DNA of 64,000 nt from Pseudomonas sp. M30-35 (GCF_002163625.1 NZ_CP020892.1:868001-932000); one strand, 5' to 3'. Counted from the first letter of the stretch, positions 55,632 through 64,000 are shown. Numbers and translations are program-made. Notes: generated from the sequence alone by a model not told the origin.

Positions 55632-56039
55632 CTACGGATGGCCCCCGTTTGTGCTCGGCTCCAGCGCCTTGATGATTGGGCAGTCTGGTCGTTGATCGCC
55701 GTGGCAGTGATCGCTCAGCTCTTGCAGTGTGTTGCGCAGGCCCGTCAGCTCAACGATTTTGCGATTGAGCTCCTCAATATGCTCGCCAGCCAGCTTCTTC
55801 ACATCAGCGCTGGCGCGGTCACGGTCTTGCCACAAGGTCAGGAGCTTGGCGGCCTCTGCCAGAGAAAAACCCAAGTCTCTTGAGCGTTTGATAAACGTCA
55901 GGCGGTGCAGGTCCTGTGAGCTGTAAATCCGATAGCCACTGTCGCTACGCCCAGCCTCTGGCAGCAAGTCGATTGACTCGTAATAACGAATCATCTTCGC
56001 GCTAAGCCCGGTCTTTTTCGCTGCTTGGCCAATATTCAC
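55632..56039 (-). CDS. cueR: Copper-responsive MerR-family activator CueR
   Basis: The 135-residue protein has the MerR HTH (about residues 1-70) and the CueR metal loop C112 and C120 (CHGDQRPDC), the same two positions as in E. coli CueR. CueR bends and activates copA-type promoters that have a 19-bp spacer when it binds Cu(I). The start is GTG 56039 with GGAG upstream. It lies 68 bases downstream of copA in the same direction, so copper probably raises its own regulator. Targets are seen ahead of copA and copZ. Confidence 0.91.
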   Translation of the reverse strand: MNIGQAAKKTGLSAKMIRYYESIDLLPEAGRSDSGYRIYSSQDLHRLTFIKRSRDLGFSLAEAAKLLTLWQDRDRASADVKKLAGEHIEELNRKIVELTGLRNTLQELSDHCHGDQRPDCPIIKALEPSTNGGHP

Positions 56040-56107
56040 TTCAAGTCTCCATCAAACAATTGGTCCCTGCTGGTTGCGCCATCTGTCGCCACATGGCGCA
56101 ACAGTTT

Positions 56108-58483
56108 TCAGGGCCTCCAGCGTTTCAACAATAATGCATTGGCCACTACGCTGACGCTGGAAAGCGCCATCGCCGCGCCAGCAACCATCGGGTTGAGGTA
56201 ACCAAACGCCGCTAACGGAATGCCGACCATGTTGTAGGCAAAAGCCCAAAACAGGTTCTGCCGGATCTTGTTAAAGGTGCGGTTGCTGATGTCCAGCGCC
56301 GCAGCCACCAGGCGCGGGTCGCCACGCATAAGCGTAATGCCTGCCGCCTGCATCGCAACGTCAGTGCCGCCGCCCATGGCGATACCGACATTGGCCGAGG
56401 CGAGGGCGGGAGCGTCGTTAATACCGTCGCCGACCATTGCCACCACGCCCTGCTTTTTCAACGCGTTGATGATCGAGGCTTTGTCTGCCGGCAATACATT
56501 GGCGTGGGTTGAGTTAATCGCCAGTTCATTAGCGACGTTATCGACGCTGCCGCGGTTGTCGCCGCTGATCAGGTGAGTGTCGATATCCAGTGCCTTCAAG
56601 CGGCTGATCGCCTCTTTGGCACCTTCCTTGAGAGTGTCACCGAAGGCGAATAAACCCAGTACCCGTGGCTGCGGCTTTTGCTCGATCAACCACGACAAGG
56701 TGCGTCCTTCTGCTTCCCAGGCTTCGGCCTTGGCAGCCAAGTCGCCGGGGCTCAAATCATGCTCATCGAGCATGCGCCGATTGCCTAGGGCCAGGCTGCG
56801 CTCACCTATTATACCGGCGATGCCGCGACCGCTCAGGGCTTGGCTTGCGGTTACTGGCTGCGTTTTGATGCCTTGTTGTAAACAGGCATCCAGCACTGCT
56901 TTGGCCAGTGGGTGTTCGCTCCCGCGTTGCAAGCTCCCCGCCAGTTGCAGCAAGGTTTGAGTGTCGTTGTCGACGGCTTGCAGGTGGGCAACTTGCGGTG
57001 TGCCTGAGGTGAGTGTGCCGGTCTTGTCGAAGGCAACAATATTGACTTTGTGCGCGACCTCAAGTGCCTCGGCATCCTTGATCAAAATACCGTGCCGCGC
57101 CGCTACACCGGTGCCCGCCATAATCGCTGTAGGTGTCGCCAAGCCCAGTGCACATGGGCAGGCAATCACCAGCACCGCAACGGCATTGAGCAGCGCTACC
57201 TGGATTCCTACTCCAGCGATAAGCCAGCCAATCAGGGTGATCAGAGCGATGACCAAAACAGCGGGCACAAACACCTGGCTGACTTTATCCACCAGCTTTT
57301 GAATCGGTGCTTTGGCGGCTTGCGCGTCTTCGACCAGCCGAATGATTTTCGCCAGGACCGTTTCTGTGCCCAGTGCCGTAGTTTCGATCAATAAACGACC
57401 TTCGCCGTTAATTGCGCCTTCGGTGATCGAGTCGCCCGGTTGTTTGGCCTGCGGCACACTTTCGCCACTGATCAGCGCTTCATCGGCATGGCTTTGACCT
57501 TCAAGCACCTTGCCGTCTACCGGGAACCGTTCGCCCGGTTTGACCACGACCTGATCGCCGAGCACTAATAAGTTGAGGGCAACAAGTTGTTCCTCGCCGT
57601 CTTTCAAGCGCAGTGCTTGATCGGGACGCAGTGCTTGCAGAGCACGAATGGCACTGCTGGTTTGCCGTTTGGCGCGGCTCTCCATGTATTTGCCGAGCAT
57701 GATCAGCGCAATAATCACCACTGAGGCTTCGAAATACAGGTGCGGCATTTGTCCGGCTGGAGTGATCAGCCACTGGTAAACGCTCAAGCCATAACCGGCG
57801 CTGGTGCCGATGGCAACCAGTTGGTCCATGTTCCCAGCACCTGCTCGCAGCGCTTTCCAGGCGGCTCGATAGAAGCGTGCGCCAAGGATGAACTGCACCG
57901 GTGTAGCGATGACAAATTGTGCCCAGGCCGGGAGCATCCAATGCACGCCAAATGGAGCCAGCAACATCGGTAAAACCAGCGGTGCAGCCAGTACCAAGGC
58001 GATAATCAATAACCAGCGTTCGCGCTGTAGGTTTTTCTCGGCGCCGCCCAGTTCTGCTGTCTGTTCAGTCAATAATGTCGCGCTGTAGCCCGCCTTACTG
58101 ACTGCGCTGAGTAATAGGTTGCGGTCAGTGCCTCGTGCAACCTTGAGTTGCGCGTGCTCGGTTGCCAGGTTCACGCTGACTTCGAGTACCCCCGGGTGCT
58201 TGGCTAATGCCCGCTCAATACGGCCGACGCAACTGGCACAGGTCATGCCCTGAATAGCCAGTTCGATACGTTCGCTGGGTACTTCGTAACCTGCGGCTTC
58301 AATGGTGTCGAGCAGTTTGAGCAGACTGTCTGCCGGGGCGTCGATACGTGCCTGTTCGCTGGCAAGGTTAACGCTGACATTGCTGACCTCAGGCAGTTGA
58401 CGCAAGGCGCGCTCGACGCGTCCGGCACAACTGGCGCAGGTCATTCCGCCGATTGGCAGGTTGAATGTTTGGGTGGCGGACAT
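56108..58483 (-). CDS. copA: Copper-exporting P1B-type ATPase CopA
   Basis: The 791-residue ATPase has two N-terminal heavy-metal domains (GMTCASC at C16/C19 and C82/C85), eight membrane segments, the Cu(I) site CPC in [15 protein letters not shown], the phosphorylation motif DKTGTLTSG and [10 protein letters not shown]. It pumps Cu(I) from the cytosol. AAGGAGAT precedes the ATG. A CueR-type promoter lies 28 to 58 bases upstream, and cueR follows downstream. Confidence 0.96.
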   Translation of the reverse strand: MSATQTFNLPIGGMTCASCAGRVERALRQLPEVSNVSVNLASEQARIDAPADSLLKLLDTIEAAGYEVPSERIELAIQGMTCASCVGRIERALAKHPGVLEVSVNLATEHAQLKVARGTDRNLLLSAVSKAGYSATLLTEQTAELGGAEKNLQRERWLLIIALVLAAPLVLPMLLAPFGVHWMLPAWAQFVIATPVQFILGARFYRAAWKALRAGAGNMDQLVAIGTSAGYGLSVYQWLITPAGQMPHLYFEASVVIIALIMLGKYMESRAKRQTSSAIRALQALRPDQALRLKDGEEQLVALNLLVLGDQVVVKPGERFPVDGKVLEGQSHADEALISGESVPQAKQPGDSITEGAINGEGRLLIETTALGTETVLAKIIRLVEDAQAAKAPIQKLVDKVSQVFVPAVLVIALITLIGWLIAGVGIQVALLNAVAVLVIACPCALGLATPTAIMAGTGVAARHGILIKDAEALEVAHKVNIVAFDKTGTLTSGTPQVAHLQAVDNDTQTLLQLAGSLQRGSEHPLAKAVLDACLQQGIKTQPVTASQALSGRGIAGIIGERSLALGNRRMLDEHDLSPGDLAAKAEAWEAEGRTLSWLIEQKPQPRVLGLFAFGDTLKEGAKEAISRLKALDIDTHLISGDNRGSVDNVANELAINSTHANVLPADKASIINALKKQGVVAMVGDGINDAPALASANVGIAMGGGTDVAMQAAGITLMRGDPRLVAAALDISNRTFNKIRQNLFWAFAYNMVGIPLAAFGYLNPMVAGAAMALSSVSVVANALLLKRWRP

Positions 58484-58510
58484 GTGGCGATCTCCTTGAA
58501 GTTCACCAAC

Positions 58511-58541
58511 ATGATCAACCTTGCCATCTTGGTAAGGTCAA
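58511..58541 (-). promoter_or_regulatory. CueR-controlled copA promoter
   Basis: Read leftwards: -35 TTGACC (58541-58536), a 19-bp spacer, -10 GATCAT (58516-58511). The spacer holds the dyad ACCTTACC-N5-GGCAAGGT (58538-58518), seven of eight bases symmetric. The long spacer and the placement of the dyad from the third -35 base are typical of MerR/CueR promoters. Confidence 0.8.
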
Positions 58542-58570
58542 GTGTTTGGGTGACTTTATTTCACGCAGCG

Positions 58571-58963
58571 TTAATTGACCGCCGGGGCACGAATCAGTTT
58601 ATAGCCCGCACTGGTTTGGCTAATCCGATAACGGCTGATTTCGCCGGCTTTAAGCGACAAGCGTTGACCGTCCAGTTGGTTAATACCTGGCTGGCAGGTT
58701 TTGGTGCCGACAGTGGCCAAGCGGACCGTAATCTCTCCCGGCGGCAGATTAAATGAAGCCGACTGTCCTTGATCCAGACGCGCTGTCAGCTCGTCTTGCA
58801 AATACAGGCCAATCTCACATTGGGTCGACACTTGCAGGCGTTCGCGAGAAATAATCAAAACCGCATAGCCTTCAGCGCGGCTGTAGTCGGCAGCCTGTGC
58901 TGTGCCACTTAAACAGCTGGCGGCGATGGCACTGCAAATCACAGATATTACTAATTGACGCAT
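58571..58963 (-). CDS. Small exported protein between copA and copZ
   Basis: The 130-residue protein has a signal peptide (MRQLVISVICSAIAASCLSG, cleavage near GTAQAAD) and a beta-rich mature part with two cysteines (STQCEIG and TKTCQPG) that could form a disulfide. I do not recognise a family. GGGGAT precedes the ATG at 58963; the frame to 59221 is antisense to copZ. It reads towards copA, ending 30 bases from the copA promoter, and is divergent from copZ. Position suggests, but does not show, a copper-linked periplasmic role. Confidence 0.62.
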   Translation of the reverse strand: MRQLVISVICSAIAASCLSGTAQAADYSRAEGYAVLIISRERLQVSTQCEIGLYLQDELTARLDQGQSASFNLPPGEITVRLATVGTKTCQPGINQLDGQRLSLKAGEISRYRISQTSAGYKLIRAPAVN

Positions 58964-59042
58964 GTTTATCCCCGCAAAATCAGGACCAACGCAGGGCATC
59001 ACGGCGCTGCAGGTCGTTGCCAAACAGCATAGCTGCCAGCGC

Positions 59043-59073
59043 TTGACCTTCCCAGTGCGGCAAGCTTGATACT
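59043..59073 (+). promoter_or_regulatory. CueR-controlled copZ promoter
   Basis: -35 TTGACC (59043-59048), a 19-bp spacer, -10 GATACT (59068-59073), with the dyad ACCTTCCC-N5-GGCAAGCT (59046-59066). Same register, same -35 and same spacer length as the copA promoter, so CueR probably controls both. Confidence 0.8.
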
Positions 59074-59125
59074 GCGCTCGACAGGGTAGCCAATGCCCTA
59101 TATCCGTAATGTTTGGAGATTGAAA

Positions 59126-59323
59126 ATGCAAATATTCAAAGTCGATGGTATGAGTTGTGGGCACTGCATAAAGGCCATCACCAACGTGATTAAAGCCGTT
59201 GATATGCAGGCGCAAGTGCAAGTTGATCTGGCAAGCGCTGAAGTGTGTGTGAGCAGTTCATTGGATACCGCGCAATTGAGTGCCCTGATCAAAAAAGCAG
59301 GCTATACCGCACAAGCACAGTAG
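59126..59323 (+). CDS. copZ: Copper chaperone CopZ
   Basis: The 65-residue protein is a single heavy-metal-associated domain, MQIFKVDGMSCGHCIKAITN, with Cu(I) ligands C11 and C14. CopZ carries Cu(I) in the cytosol to CopA. GGAGATTG lies before the ATG at 59126; the frame to 59093 is an extension. It is preceded by a CueR-type promoter and followed by a GGTGG-type hairpin. Confidence 0.88.
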   Translation: MQIFKVDGMSCGHCIKAITNVIKAVDMQAQVQVDLASAEVCVSSSLDTAQLSALIKKAGYTAQAQ

Positions 59324-59358
59324 CCTTGCTCTGCGCAGTCACTGTTAGTCGATGAAAA

Positions 59359-59395
59359 GCGTCACCCACCCTGACGGCTTTAGGGTGGATGACGC
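59359..59395. repeat. GGTGG-type intergenic hairpin, 14-bp stem
   Basis: Arms 59359-59372 and 59382-59395 (GCGTCACCCACCCT with AGGGTGGATGACGC) pair at 13 of 14 positions around a 9-nt loop. It shares the CCACCC/GGGTGG core with 1675-1702 and 55543-55567. It lies between the convergent copZ and the flavoprotein gene and may act as a terminator for either. Confidence 0.62.
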
Positions 59396-59425
59396 GCAGT
59401 TTGTTCAGCCGCTCAGCAGCTGTCC

Positions 59426-60631
59426 TCAGGCAACCACTGGAATCAATGGGTCTGCCGCAGCCAGCGCGATTGCGCGATCAGCCACCGGAGGGTAAATCCA
59501 TTGGGTGTTGATCTGGGTTTTAAGCTGTTTGCCTTCATCCTTAACCAGCTTGACCTGACGATCCCAACCTTCGGTATACACCGCGCCCCACTGACCGAGA
59601 TCCAGGCAGGTGACGTATTTCTCCTGGCTGTAAGGAATCGGTGCGACATCCAGCAAGCTGGCAGCCGCGTTATTACCTGAACTGCGACCCAGTGCAATTG
59701 CGTGCTGGCAGGTCATCAACGCGTAATTGCCTTGATCATCCGTAGCGGCATACGCCACATCGCCAGTGGCAAAGATATCCGCTTGACCCATCACCTTGAG
59801 GTTAGCGTCGACATGCAAGCGGCCATGGTTGTCACGTTCGCCAGCGATTTGTTCGGTCAATGAGCTGGCGCGAACACCAACGGTCCAGACCACGGTTTTT
59901 GCCTCGATACGTTGCCCGTCAGACAGGGTGACGCCGTCTGCGTCGATACCTGTAACCGCCGTACCTAGCCGCCACTCAACACCTAGTTCTGAGGTTGCCT
60001 GGGCAATTATCGGGCTGATGTTTTCACCCAGTGCGGCGCCAATCTGCTGGCCTCGATCAACAATGACCACTCTGATCTTTGCATCATTACCCAAGGCTGC
60101 GCGCAGCCGTTCAGGCATTTCAGTTGCGGTTTCAATCCCGGTAAACCCACCGCCCGCGACAACGACTGTATTGCGCGCCGCTGAGTCAGGCTGATTTGCC
60201 AATGCCTTGATGTGCGACTCCAGCTTCGCAGCTTGTTCGATCTGGTCAACATCGAAGGCGAACTGGTTAACCCCCGGTAGTGCAGGCCTTGCAACGCTGC
60301 TGCCAGTCGCCAAGATCAACCGGTCATATGTCACGTGGTTTGGCTGTCCTTGGTTGTCGTTGTAGCTGATGCGCTTATTCGTGGTGTCGATGGTCTGCGC
60401 TGAGCCTTTGATAAAGTTCACGCCAACCGCTGCAAATAGTTCATCCAGCGCGGCTTTCATCGTGTGCACTTCGGGCTCGTAGAAGCGTGGACGCACACGC
60501 AACTCTGCTTGAGGCGCAAGTACGCTGACCGAGATATCGCTGCGATTGTTTTTATCCAGCAAACGCGCTGCGCTCAGTGCACTCCACATGCCCGAAAAAC
60601 CGGCGCCGAGAATCAAAATATGCTGTTTCAT
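59426..60631 (-). CDS. NDH-2-like NAD(P)H:quinone flavoprotein
   Basis: The 401-residue protein has two Rossmann motifs (ILGAGFSGMWSALSAARLL near residue 5 and VVVAGGGFTGIETATEM near 165) and the C-terminal FAD segment DIFATGDVA, as in type II NADH dehydrogenases. No C-terminal membrane segment is obvious. GGAG lies seven bases before the ATG at 60631; the longer frame to 60826 runs through a regulator site. It is divergent from an Rrf2 gene. Confidence 0.86.
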   Translation of the reverse strand: MKQHILILGAGFSGMWSALSAARLLDKNNRSDISVSVLAPQAELRVRPRFYEPEVHTMKAALDELFAAVGVNFIKGSAQTIDTTNKRISYNDNQGQPNHVTYDRLILATGSSVARPALPGVNQFAFDVDQIEQAAKLESHIKALANQPDSAARNTVVVAGGGFTGIETATEMPERLRAALGNDAKIRVVIVDRGQQIGAALGENISPIIAQATSELGVEWRLGTAVTGIDADGVTLSDGQRIEAKTVVWTVGVRASSLTEQIAGERDNHGRLHVDANLKVMGQADIFATGDVAYAATDDQGNYALMTCQHAIALGRSSGNNAAASLLDVAPIPYSQEKYVTCLDLGQWGAVYTEGWDRQVKLVKDEGKQLKTQINTQWIYPPVADRAIALAAADPLIPVVA

Positions 60632-60747
60632 GGGTCGCTCCAAAAGGGTAGATACGATTAAAAAAACACTGGGTCTGGAGTGGCTTTTAACCCCTCCGTT
60701 GAGCCTGCGCTGAGCGCTGATAAATTGAATGGCTAAGCGCTCAAAAC

Positions 60748-60772
60748 AACTACGACTATATTGGTCGTAGTT
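60748..60772. promoter_or_regulatory. Palindromic site 1, probable Rrf2 operator
   Basis: AACTACGAC (60748-60756) and GTCGTAGTT (60764-60772) are perfect 9-bp arms around a 7-nt centre. It lies 117 bases upstream of the flavoprotein start and shares the CGACTA core with site 2. Confidence 0.65.
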
Positions 60773-60897
60773 TAATTCGGCAAGTATTTTTAATGCTGTT
60801 GGTCTGATTCGCCCAGGAAAAGGCATTGCGCTGGTGCAGCGTTGATATGCGGTATGGTCACCTCGCTTGTTGCTGTGGCGGCTATTTGTTAAATTTG

Positions 60898-60912
60898 CGA
60901 CTAAGTTAGTCG
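60898..60912. promoter_or_regulatory. Palindromic site 2, probable Rrf2 operator
   Basis: CGACTAAGTTAGTCG is a perfect palindrome with a one-base centre. Its last base is the first base of the GGAG that serves the Rrf2 gene, so bound regulator would block its own expression. Confidence 0.65.
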
Positions 60913-60921
60913 GAGATGGTG

Positions 60922-61485
60922 ATGTCTTTTTACAGCGCGGGCGTTGAGTACGGGATTCATTGCCTGCTGTTTTTAGTGGATGAACATGGCAACTCTCGCG
61001 AAGCCAGTGTGCGTGATCTGGCCGAGCTACAAGGCGTGCCGCAAGAGTACTTGGCCAAGGTCTTTACCAGGTTGGCCAAGGCTGGACTGGTTGCGTCGAC
61101 CGAGGGTGTAAAAGGCGGTTTCAAGCTGGCGCGTCCAGCTGCTGAAATCAATGTGCTGGATATCGTGACCGCGATTGATGGGCGCAAGGACATTTTTGAT
61201 TGCCGCGAAATTCGTAGTCGTTGCGCATTGTTTGAAGGCTCGCCGCCGACTTGGGCGCAGGCTGGCACCTGCACCGTTCATGGCGTCATGCTGACTGCGC
61301 AGAAACGCATGGAGGAGGCGTTGTCGCAACAGACAATCCTCGATATGGCACTCCGTGTCGGACGTGCTGTGCCTGAAGAGTTCTCCAGCCAAATTGGCCA
61401 GTGGATGACTCGGCGCCGTGAGGCTAAGCCTGCAACTAATGAAGCACAGCCGGATAAGGCAATCGCGCACAAGCAAATTAGCTGA
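60922..61485 (+). CDS. Rrf2-family regulator, possible iron-sulfur sensor
   Basis: The 187-residue protein has the Rrf2 winged HTH (about residues 1-75, with VPQEYLAKVFTRLAKAGLV) and three later cysteines at C94, C101 and C117, in the region where IscR and NsrR bind a cluster, but with wider spacing (C-x6-C-x15-C). It also extends about 30 residues beyond IscR length. ATG 60922 is chosen because GGAG at 60912-60915 is well placed for it and too close to ATG 60916. It is divergent from the NDH-2-like gene, with two palindromic sites between. Confidence 0.86.
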   Translation: MSFYSAGVEYGIHCLLFLVDEHGNSREASVRDLAELQGVPQEYLAKVFTRLAKAGLVASTEGVKGGFKLARPAAEINVLDIVTAIDGRKDIFDCREIRSRCALFEGSPPTWAQAGTCTVHGVMLTAQKRMEEALSQQTILDMALRVGRAVPEEFSSQIGQWMTRRREAKPATNEAQPDKAIAHKQIS

Positions 61486-61587
61486 GCAACAGGTGTTCTC
61501 ACTGCGCGATTAATAATGGTGCTTCCAAGCAGTCGCGTGCCCCTTTAAGTTGCTGACATGCTTTGGCTTGGTGTGTGCGACGCCCGG

Positions 61588-62211
61588 TTATGCATCGGTG
61601 TGCTTGAGCAAACCGTTAAACAATGCAACGAAAATTGGCCTGATATCTTGCTCAGGATCGAACAGCTCAGGATCGCGAAGCCAGTCACTTAACAGGCCGA
61701 CAATCAGTGCGTTGAGTGTTCTCGCTGCAAGCCGCGGGGTGATACCGGGTTGCAAATGCTCTGAAATTGGCAGTTGGCTGAAATATTGCTCACACAAAGC
61801 AATAAACTGATTGATGAATTCAGTGTGGCGATCCATCGCTTCCTGCAGTTCTTCAGTTAATTCGCAGCGGTGCAACAGAATCGTAAAGATACGCTGCTTC
61901 TGTGGGTTAACCGCCAGGTCCAGCATGACCTCAATGCAAAGGTCGCGAAGGGCCAGTTTTGGGTTGTTTTCAAAGCCTTTGCAGAGCTGCTCGGTTAGTT
62001 GCTCAATGGGTAAGCGGACTTGGTTGAGCATTTCATGAAACAAATGTGCTTTATTCTCGAAGTGCCAGTACACCGCGCCTCGGGTTACCCCGGCGTGTCT
62101 GGCAATATGTTCTAAGCTGGTTCGGGCTACGCCATGTTCCAAGAACAATGTTTCGGCTGCCATGAGAATGGAGGCCCGGGTTTTTTCAGCTTCTTCTTTC
62201 GTTCGGCGCAT
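61588..62211 (-). CDS. TetR-family repressor, TtgR/AcrR-like
   Basis: The 207-residue protein begins MRRTKEEAEKTRASIL and has the AcrR/TtgR recognition helix HAGVTRGAVYWHFENKAHLF. TtgR of P. putida represses its RND pump and is released by antibiotics and flavonoids; similar position and sequence suggest the same here. It is divergent from the RND adaptor gene, with a TtgR-operator-like sequence between. No Shine-Dalgarno sequence of note. Confidence 0.87.
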   Translation of the reverse strand: MRRTKEEAEKTRASILMAAETLFLEHGVARTSLEHIARHAGVTRGAVYWHFENKAHLFHEMLNQVRLPIEQLTEQLCKGFENNPKLALRDLCIEVMLDLAVNPQKQRIFTILLHRCELTEELQEAMDRHTEFINQFIALCEQYFSQLPISEHLQPGITPRLAARTLNALIVGLLSDWLRDPELFDPEQDIRPIFVALFNGLLKHTDA

Positions 62212-62279
62212 GTCAGATTAATTATTTATGGCTAGGCTGTAGATACGGAAATGATTGTAGATAGATTACCTGTATAGTG

Positions 62280-62309
62280 CTATTTACAAACACACCTGTA
62301 TGTAATTAG
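62280..62309. promoter_or_regulatory. TtgR-type operator
   Basis: TATTTACAAACA at 62281-62292 and TATGTAATTA at 62299-62308 match, as I recall it, the ttgR operator of P. putida, with TTACA/TGTAA half-sites 12 bases apart. It lies in the 142-base divergent promoter region, 45 bases from the adaptor start. Confidence 0.58.
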
Positions 62310-62353
62310 CATTCTCGCCTTTGTTTGCACGCTGTGCTGTCTCGGAGACACCT

Positions 62354-63499
62354 ATGGTTTTTGCACGATCTTTCCCGGCTGCACTGGGACTTCTGGCTTT
62401 TTGCACGTTAAACGCACAGCTGCATGCTGAAGATGCGCCACCTGCACCTGAAGTTTCGGTCGAAACAGTCAAAGTCGCACCGCTACCGTTGGAGCTTGAG
62501 TACCCTGCACGGACCGCTGGTTTTCGTGAAATCGAAGTGCGTGCCCAGGTCAGTGGCATACTGCAGGAGCGTACTTACCTGGAAGGTAGCAGTGTTAAAC
62601 AAGGTCAGTTGATGTTTCGCATCGACTCGCGTACTTATCAGGCGGCGCTGGCCCGTGCTAAAGGTGCATTGGCCCAAGAACAGGCGCGCTATCGTCAGAC
62701 TGAGCGTGACCTTCGGCGTATCCGTGAGCTGCAGAAGAAAGGTTTCGCCAGTGAAAGTGAACTGGACAACGCAGTCTCCAATTTCGAACAAAGCAAAGCC
62801 AACATCCAGGCTGCTAAAGCCGAAGTGCAGTCCAAACAGATTGACTTCGATTACACGACCGTCACAGCGCCGATCTCAGGTATCACCAGCAAGGAAACGG
62901 TGTCTGAAGGTAGCTTGATGGTCGCCGGGGACCCGAATGCCAGCTTGCTGACCAAAATTACTCAGATGGACCCGATTTACGTTAACTTCGCTGCACCAGA
63001 CAGTGACGTTGAAAGCGTGCGCAACGGCTTGGCTGATGGCTCTTTGGTACTTGATGGCGACGAAGTTCGTGTCGGCATTACCTACGGTGACGGCTCAACC
63101 TATCCGTTAGAAGGCAAGGTCAACTTTACCGACAGCTTGATTGATCGCGGTACCGGCACTGTTAGTACCCGCGCTGTGGTGCCAAACCCGAAGCAAACTC
63201 TGCTGCCGGGGCAGTTCGTTCGTGTACAGATCAAAGGCATCTCGTTACCAAAAGCACTGACCGTCGCTGAACGTGCTGTTGCGCAAGGGCCTAAGGGCAC
63301 CTTCGTTTATGTGGTTGATGACAAAGGTGTTGCTCGTGTTCGCCAGGTCGCCGTCGGTCGTACCTCAAAAGGTCGCTGGGTGATTAAGTCTGGCGTCAGT
63401 GAGGGCGATAAAGTCATTGTTGAAGGTCTGACCAAGGTTCGCCCGGATACTCCTGTTAAGGTCGAGTCGGAAGTTGCCGACGCCGACAAGAAATCGTGA
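62354..63499 (+). CDS. RND efflux periplasmic adaptor, TtgA/MexA-like
   Basis: The 381-residue membrane-fusion protein has a lipoyl/barrel-sandwich part (EIEVRAQVSGILQERTYLEG), an alpha-hairpin (about 95-165), and beta-barrel and membrane-proximal domains. MexA and TtgA are lipoproteins, but this N terminus (FCTLNAQLHAEDAPP) has no proper lipobox and reads as an ordinary secretion signal cut near LHA. GGAG precedes the ATG at 62354. It links the inner-membrane pump to an outer-membrane channel and is followed after 11 bases by the permease gene. Confidence 0.93.
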   Translation: MVFARSFPAALGLLAFCTLNAQLHAEDAPPAPEVSVETVKVAPLPLELEYPARTAGFREIEVRAQVSGILQERTYLEGSSVKQGQLMFRIDSRTYQAALARAKGALAQEQARYRQTERDLRRIRELQKKGFASESELDNAVSNFEQSKANIQAAKAEVQSKQIDFDYTTVTAPISGITSKETVSEGSLMVAGDPNASLLTKITQMDPIYVNFAAPDSDVESVRNGLADGSLVLDGDEVRVGITYGDGSTYPLEGKVNFTDSLIDRGTGTVSTRAVVPNPKQTLLPGQFVRVQIKGISLPKALTVAERAVAQGPKGTFVYVVDDKGVARVRQVAVGRTSKGRWVIKSGVSEGDKVIVEGLTKVRPDTPVKVESEVADADKKS

Positions 63500-63510
63500 G
63501 GAGCATCTAG

Positions 63511-64000
63511 TTGATTTCTCGTTTCTTTATTGAACGACCGGTTTTCGCAACGGTTATCTCGGTGGTGATAGTGCTCGCTGGCCTTATGGCCATGCGCTCG
63601 TTGCCAATTGCTCAGTACCCACAAATTCTCCCGCCGCAGGTCTCGGTGACCGCAACGTACTCTGGGGCGAGCGCGCAGGTTATTGCTGAAACAGTAGCCG
63701 CGCCGCTCGAACAAGAGATCAATGGCGTTGAAGGGATGATTTACCAGCAGTCGAACTCCGGTGGTAACACCATGAGTTTGTCAGTCTATTTTGAAGTAGG
63801 CAGAGACCCAGACCAAGCCACCATCGACGTGAACAACCGGGTACAGGCCGCACTGGCTAAGTTACCCGAAGAGGTTCGCCGTCAGGGCGTGAATGTGGAG
63901 AAGAAGTCTTCAGACATTCTTCAGGTGGTGACCCTGTTTTCACCGGATGACTCACGTGACCCGGTGTTTATCAGTAACTATGCGTTGATCAACGTAATTG
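63511..64000 (+). CDS. RND efflux permease, TtgB/MexB-like, cut by the window edge
   Basis: An open frame from TTG 63511 to the right edge encodes 163 residues, opening [20 protein letters not shown] and continuing with [19 protein letters not shown] and [19 protein letters not shown], the start of an HAE1-type drug-proton antiporter. The TTG start is supported by GAGGAG at 63498-63503, seven bases upstream, and by the family N terminus. The remaining five-sixths of the gene, and probably an outer-membrane channel gene, lie beyond the window. Confidence 0.93.
   Translation, partial: MISRFFIERPVFATVISVVIVLAGLMAMRSLPIAQYPQILPPQVSVTATYSGASAQVIAETVAAPLEQEINGVEGMIYQQSNSGGNTMSLSVYFEVGRDPDQATIDVNNRVQAALAKLPEEVRRQGVNVEKKSSDILQVVTLFSPDDSRDPVFISNYALINVI

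Overview
The window reads as a chromosomal segment of a Pseudomonas-type gammaproteobacterium. The first 23 kb keep the gene order I remember from P. aeruginosa PAO1 (roughly PA3970 to PA3989, recalled and not searched): arfA, holA, lptE, leuS, DUF1451, an ElyC-like gene, lnt, corC, ybeY, phoH, miaB, DUF1820, a Sel1 gene, a membrane gene, hemL, thiE, thiD, a LadS-like kinase, tetR, acyl-CoA dehydrogenase and amn. OprD-type porin, HrpB, RhlE, CueR/CopA/CopZ and a Ttg/Mex-type RND pump agree with that. I saw no tRNA, rRNA, insertion sequence, prophage, integrase or CRISPR array.

Layout. 1-16.8 kb, almost all leftward: ribosome rescue (arfA with a terminator inside its coding region), replication (holA), outer-membrane assembly (lptE), translation (leuS), lipoprotein maturation and RNA housekeeping (lnt-corC-ybeY-phoH, miaB), then haem and thiamine synthesis (hemL, thiE, thiD). 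16.8-23.3 kb, rightward: a possible 27-codon gene, a LadS-like sensor kinase that lacks the receiver domain, a TetR/acyl-CoA dehydrogenase operon behind a double palindromic operator, and amn. 23.3-31.5 kb: mixed accessory housekeeping (alcohol dehydrogenase, rluE, an Lrp regulator, a probable structured RNA, MAPEG, FieF, hrpB).

31.5-39.3 kb is the clearest catabolic island: a leftward six-gene operon (PrpF-type isomerase, OprD-type porin, TctC, TctB, TctA, D-2-hydroxyacid dehydrogenase) with a divergent LysR regulator. It looks like a complete uptake and conversion route for an unsaturated tricarboxylate.

39.3-51.4 kb: quinone oxidoreductase, SDR, a solute-binding protein, a NYN nuclease, a DnaQ-like exonuclease, rhlE, a cystathionine gamma-synthase-like enzyme abutting an NhaC-family transporter, a flavoprotein and a histone-deacetylase-like hydrolase. 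51.4-55.5 kb: five overlapping rightward genes (GNAT, tandem SagB/ThcOx nitroreductase, tesB, HAD phosphatase, GNAT). 55.6-59.4 kb: a copper module (cueR, copA, a small exported protein, copZ) with two matching CueR promoters. 59.4-61.5 kb: an NDH-2-like flavoprotein and a divergent Rrf2 regulator with two palindromic sites. 61.6-64 kb: a TtgR-like repressor divergent from an RND efflux operon that runs off the right edge.

Family names rest on motifs and remembered family sequences; no database search was run. Starts were moved inside the longest frames wherever a Shine-Dalgarno sequence or a family N terminus supported it.
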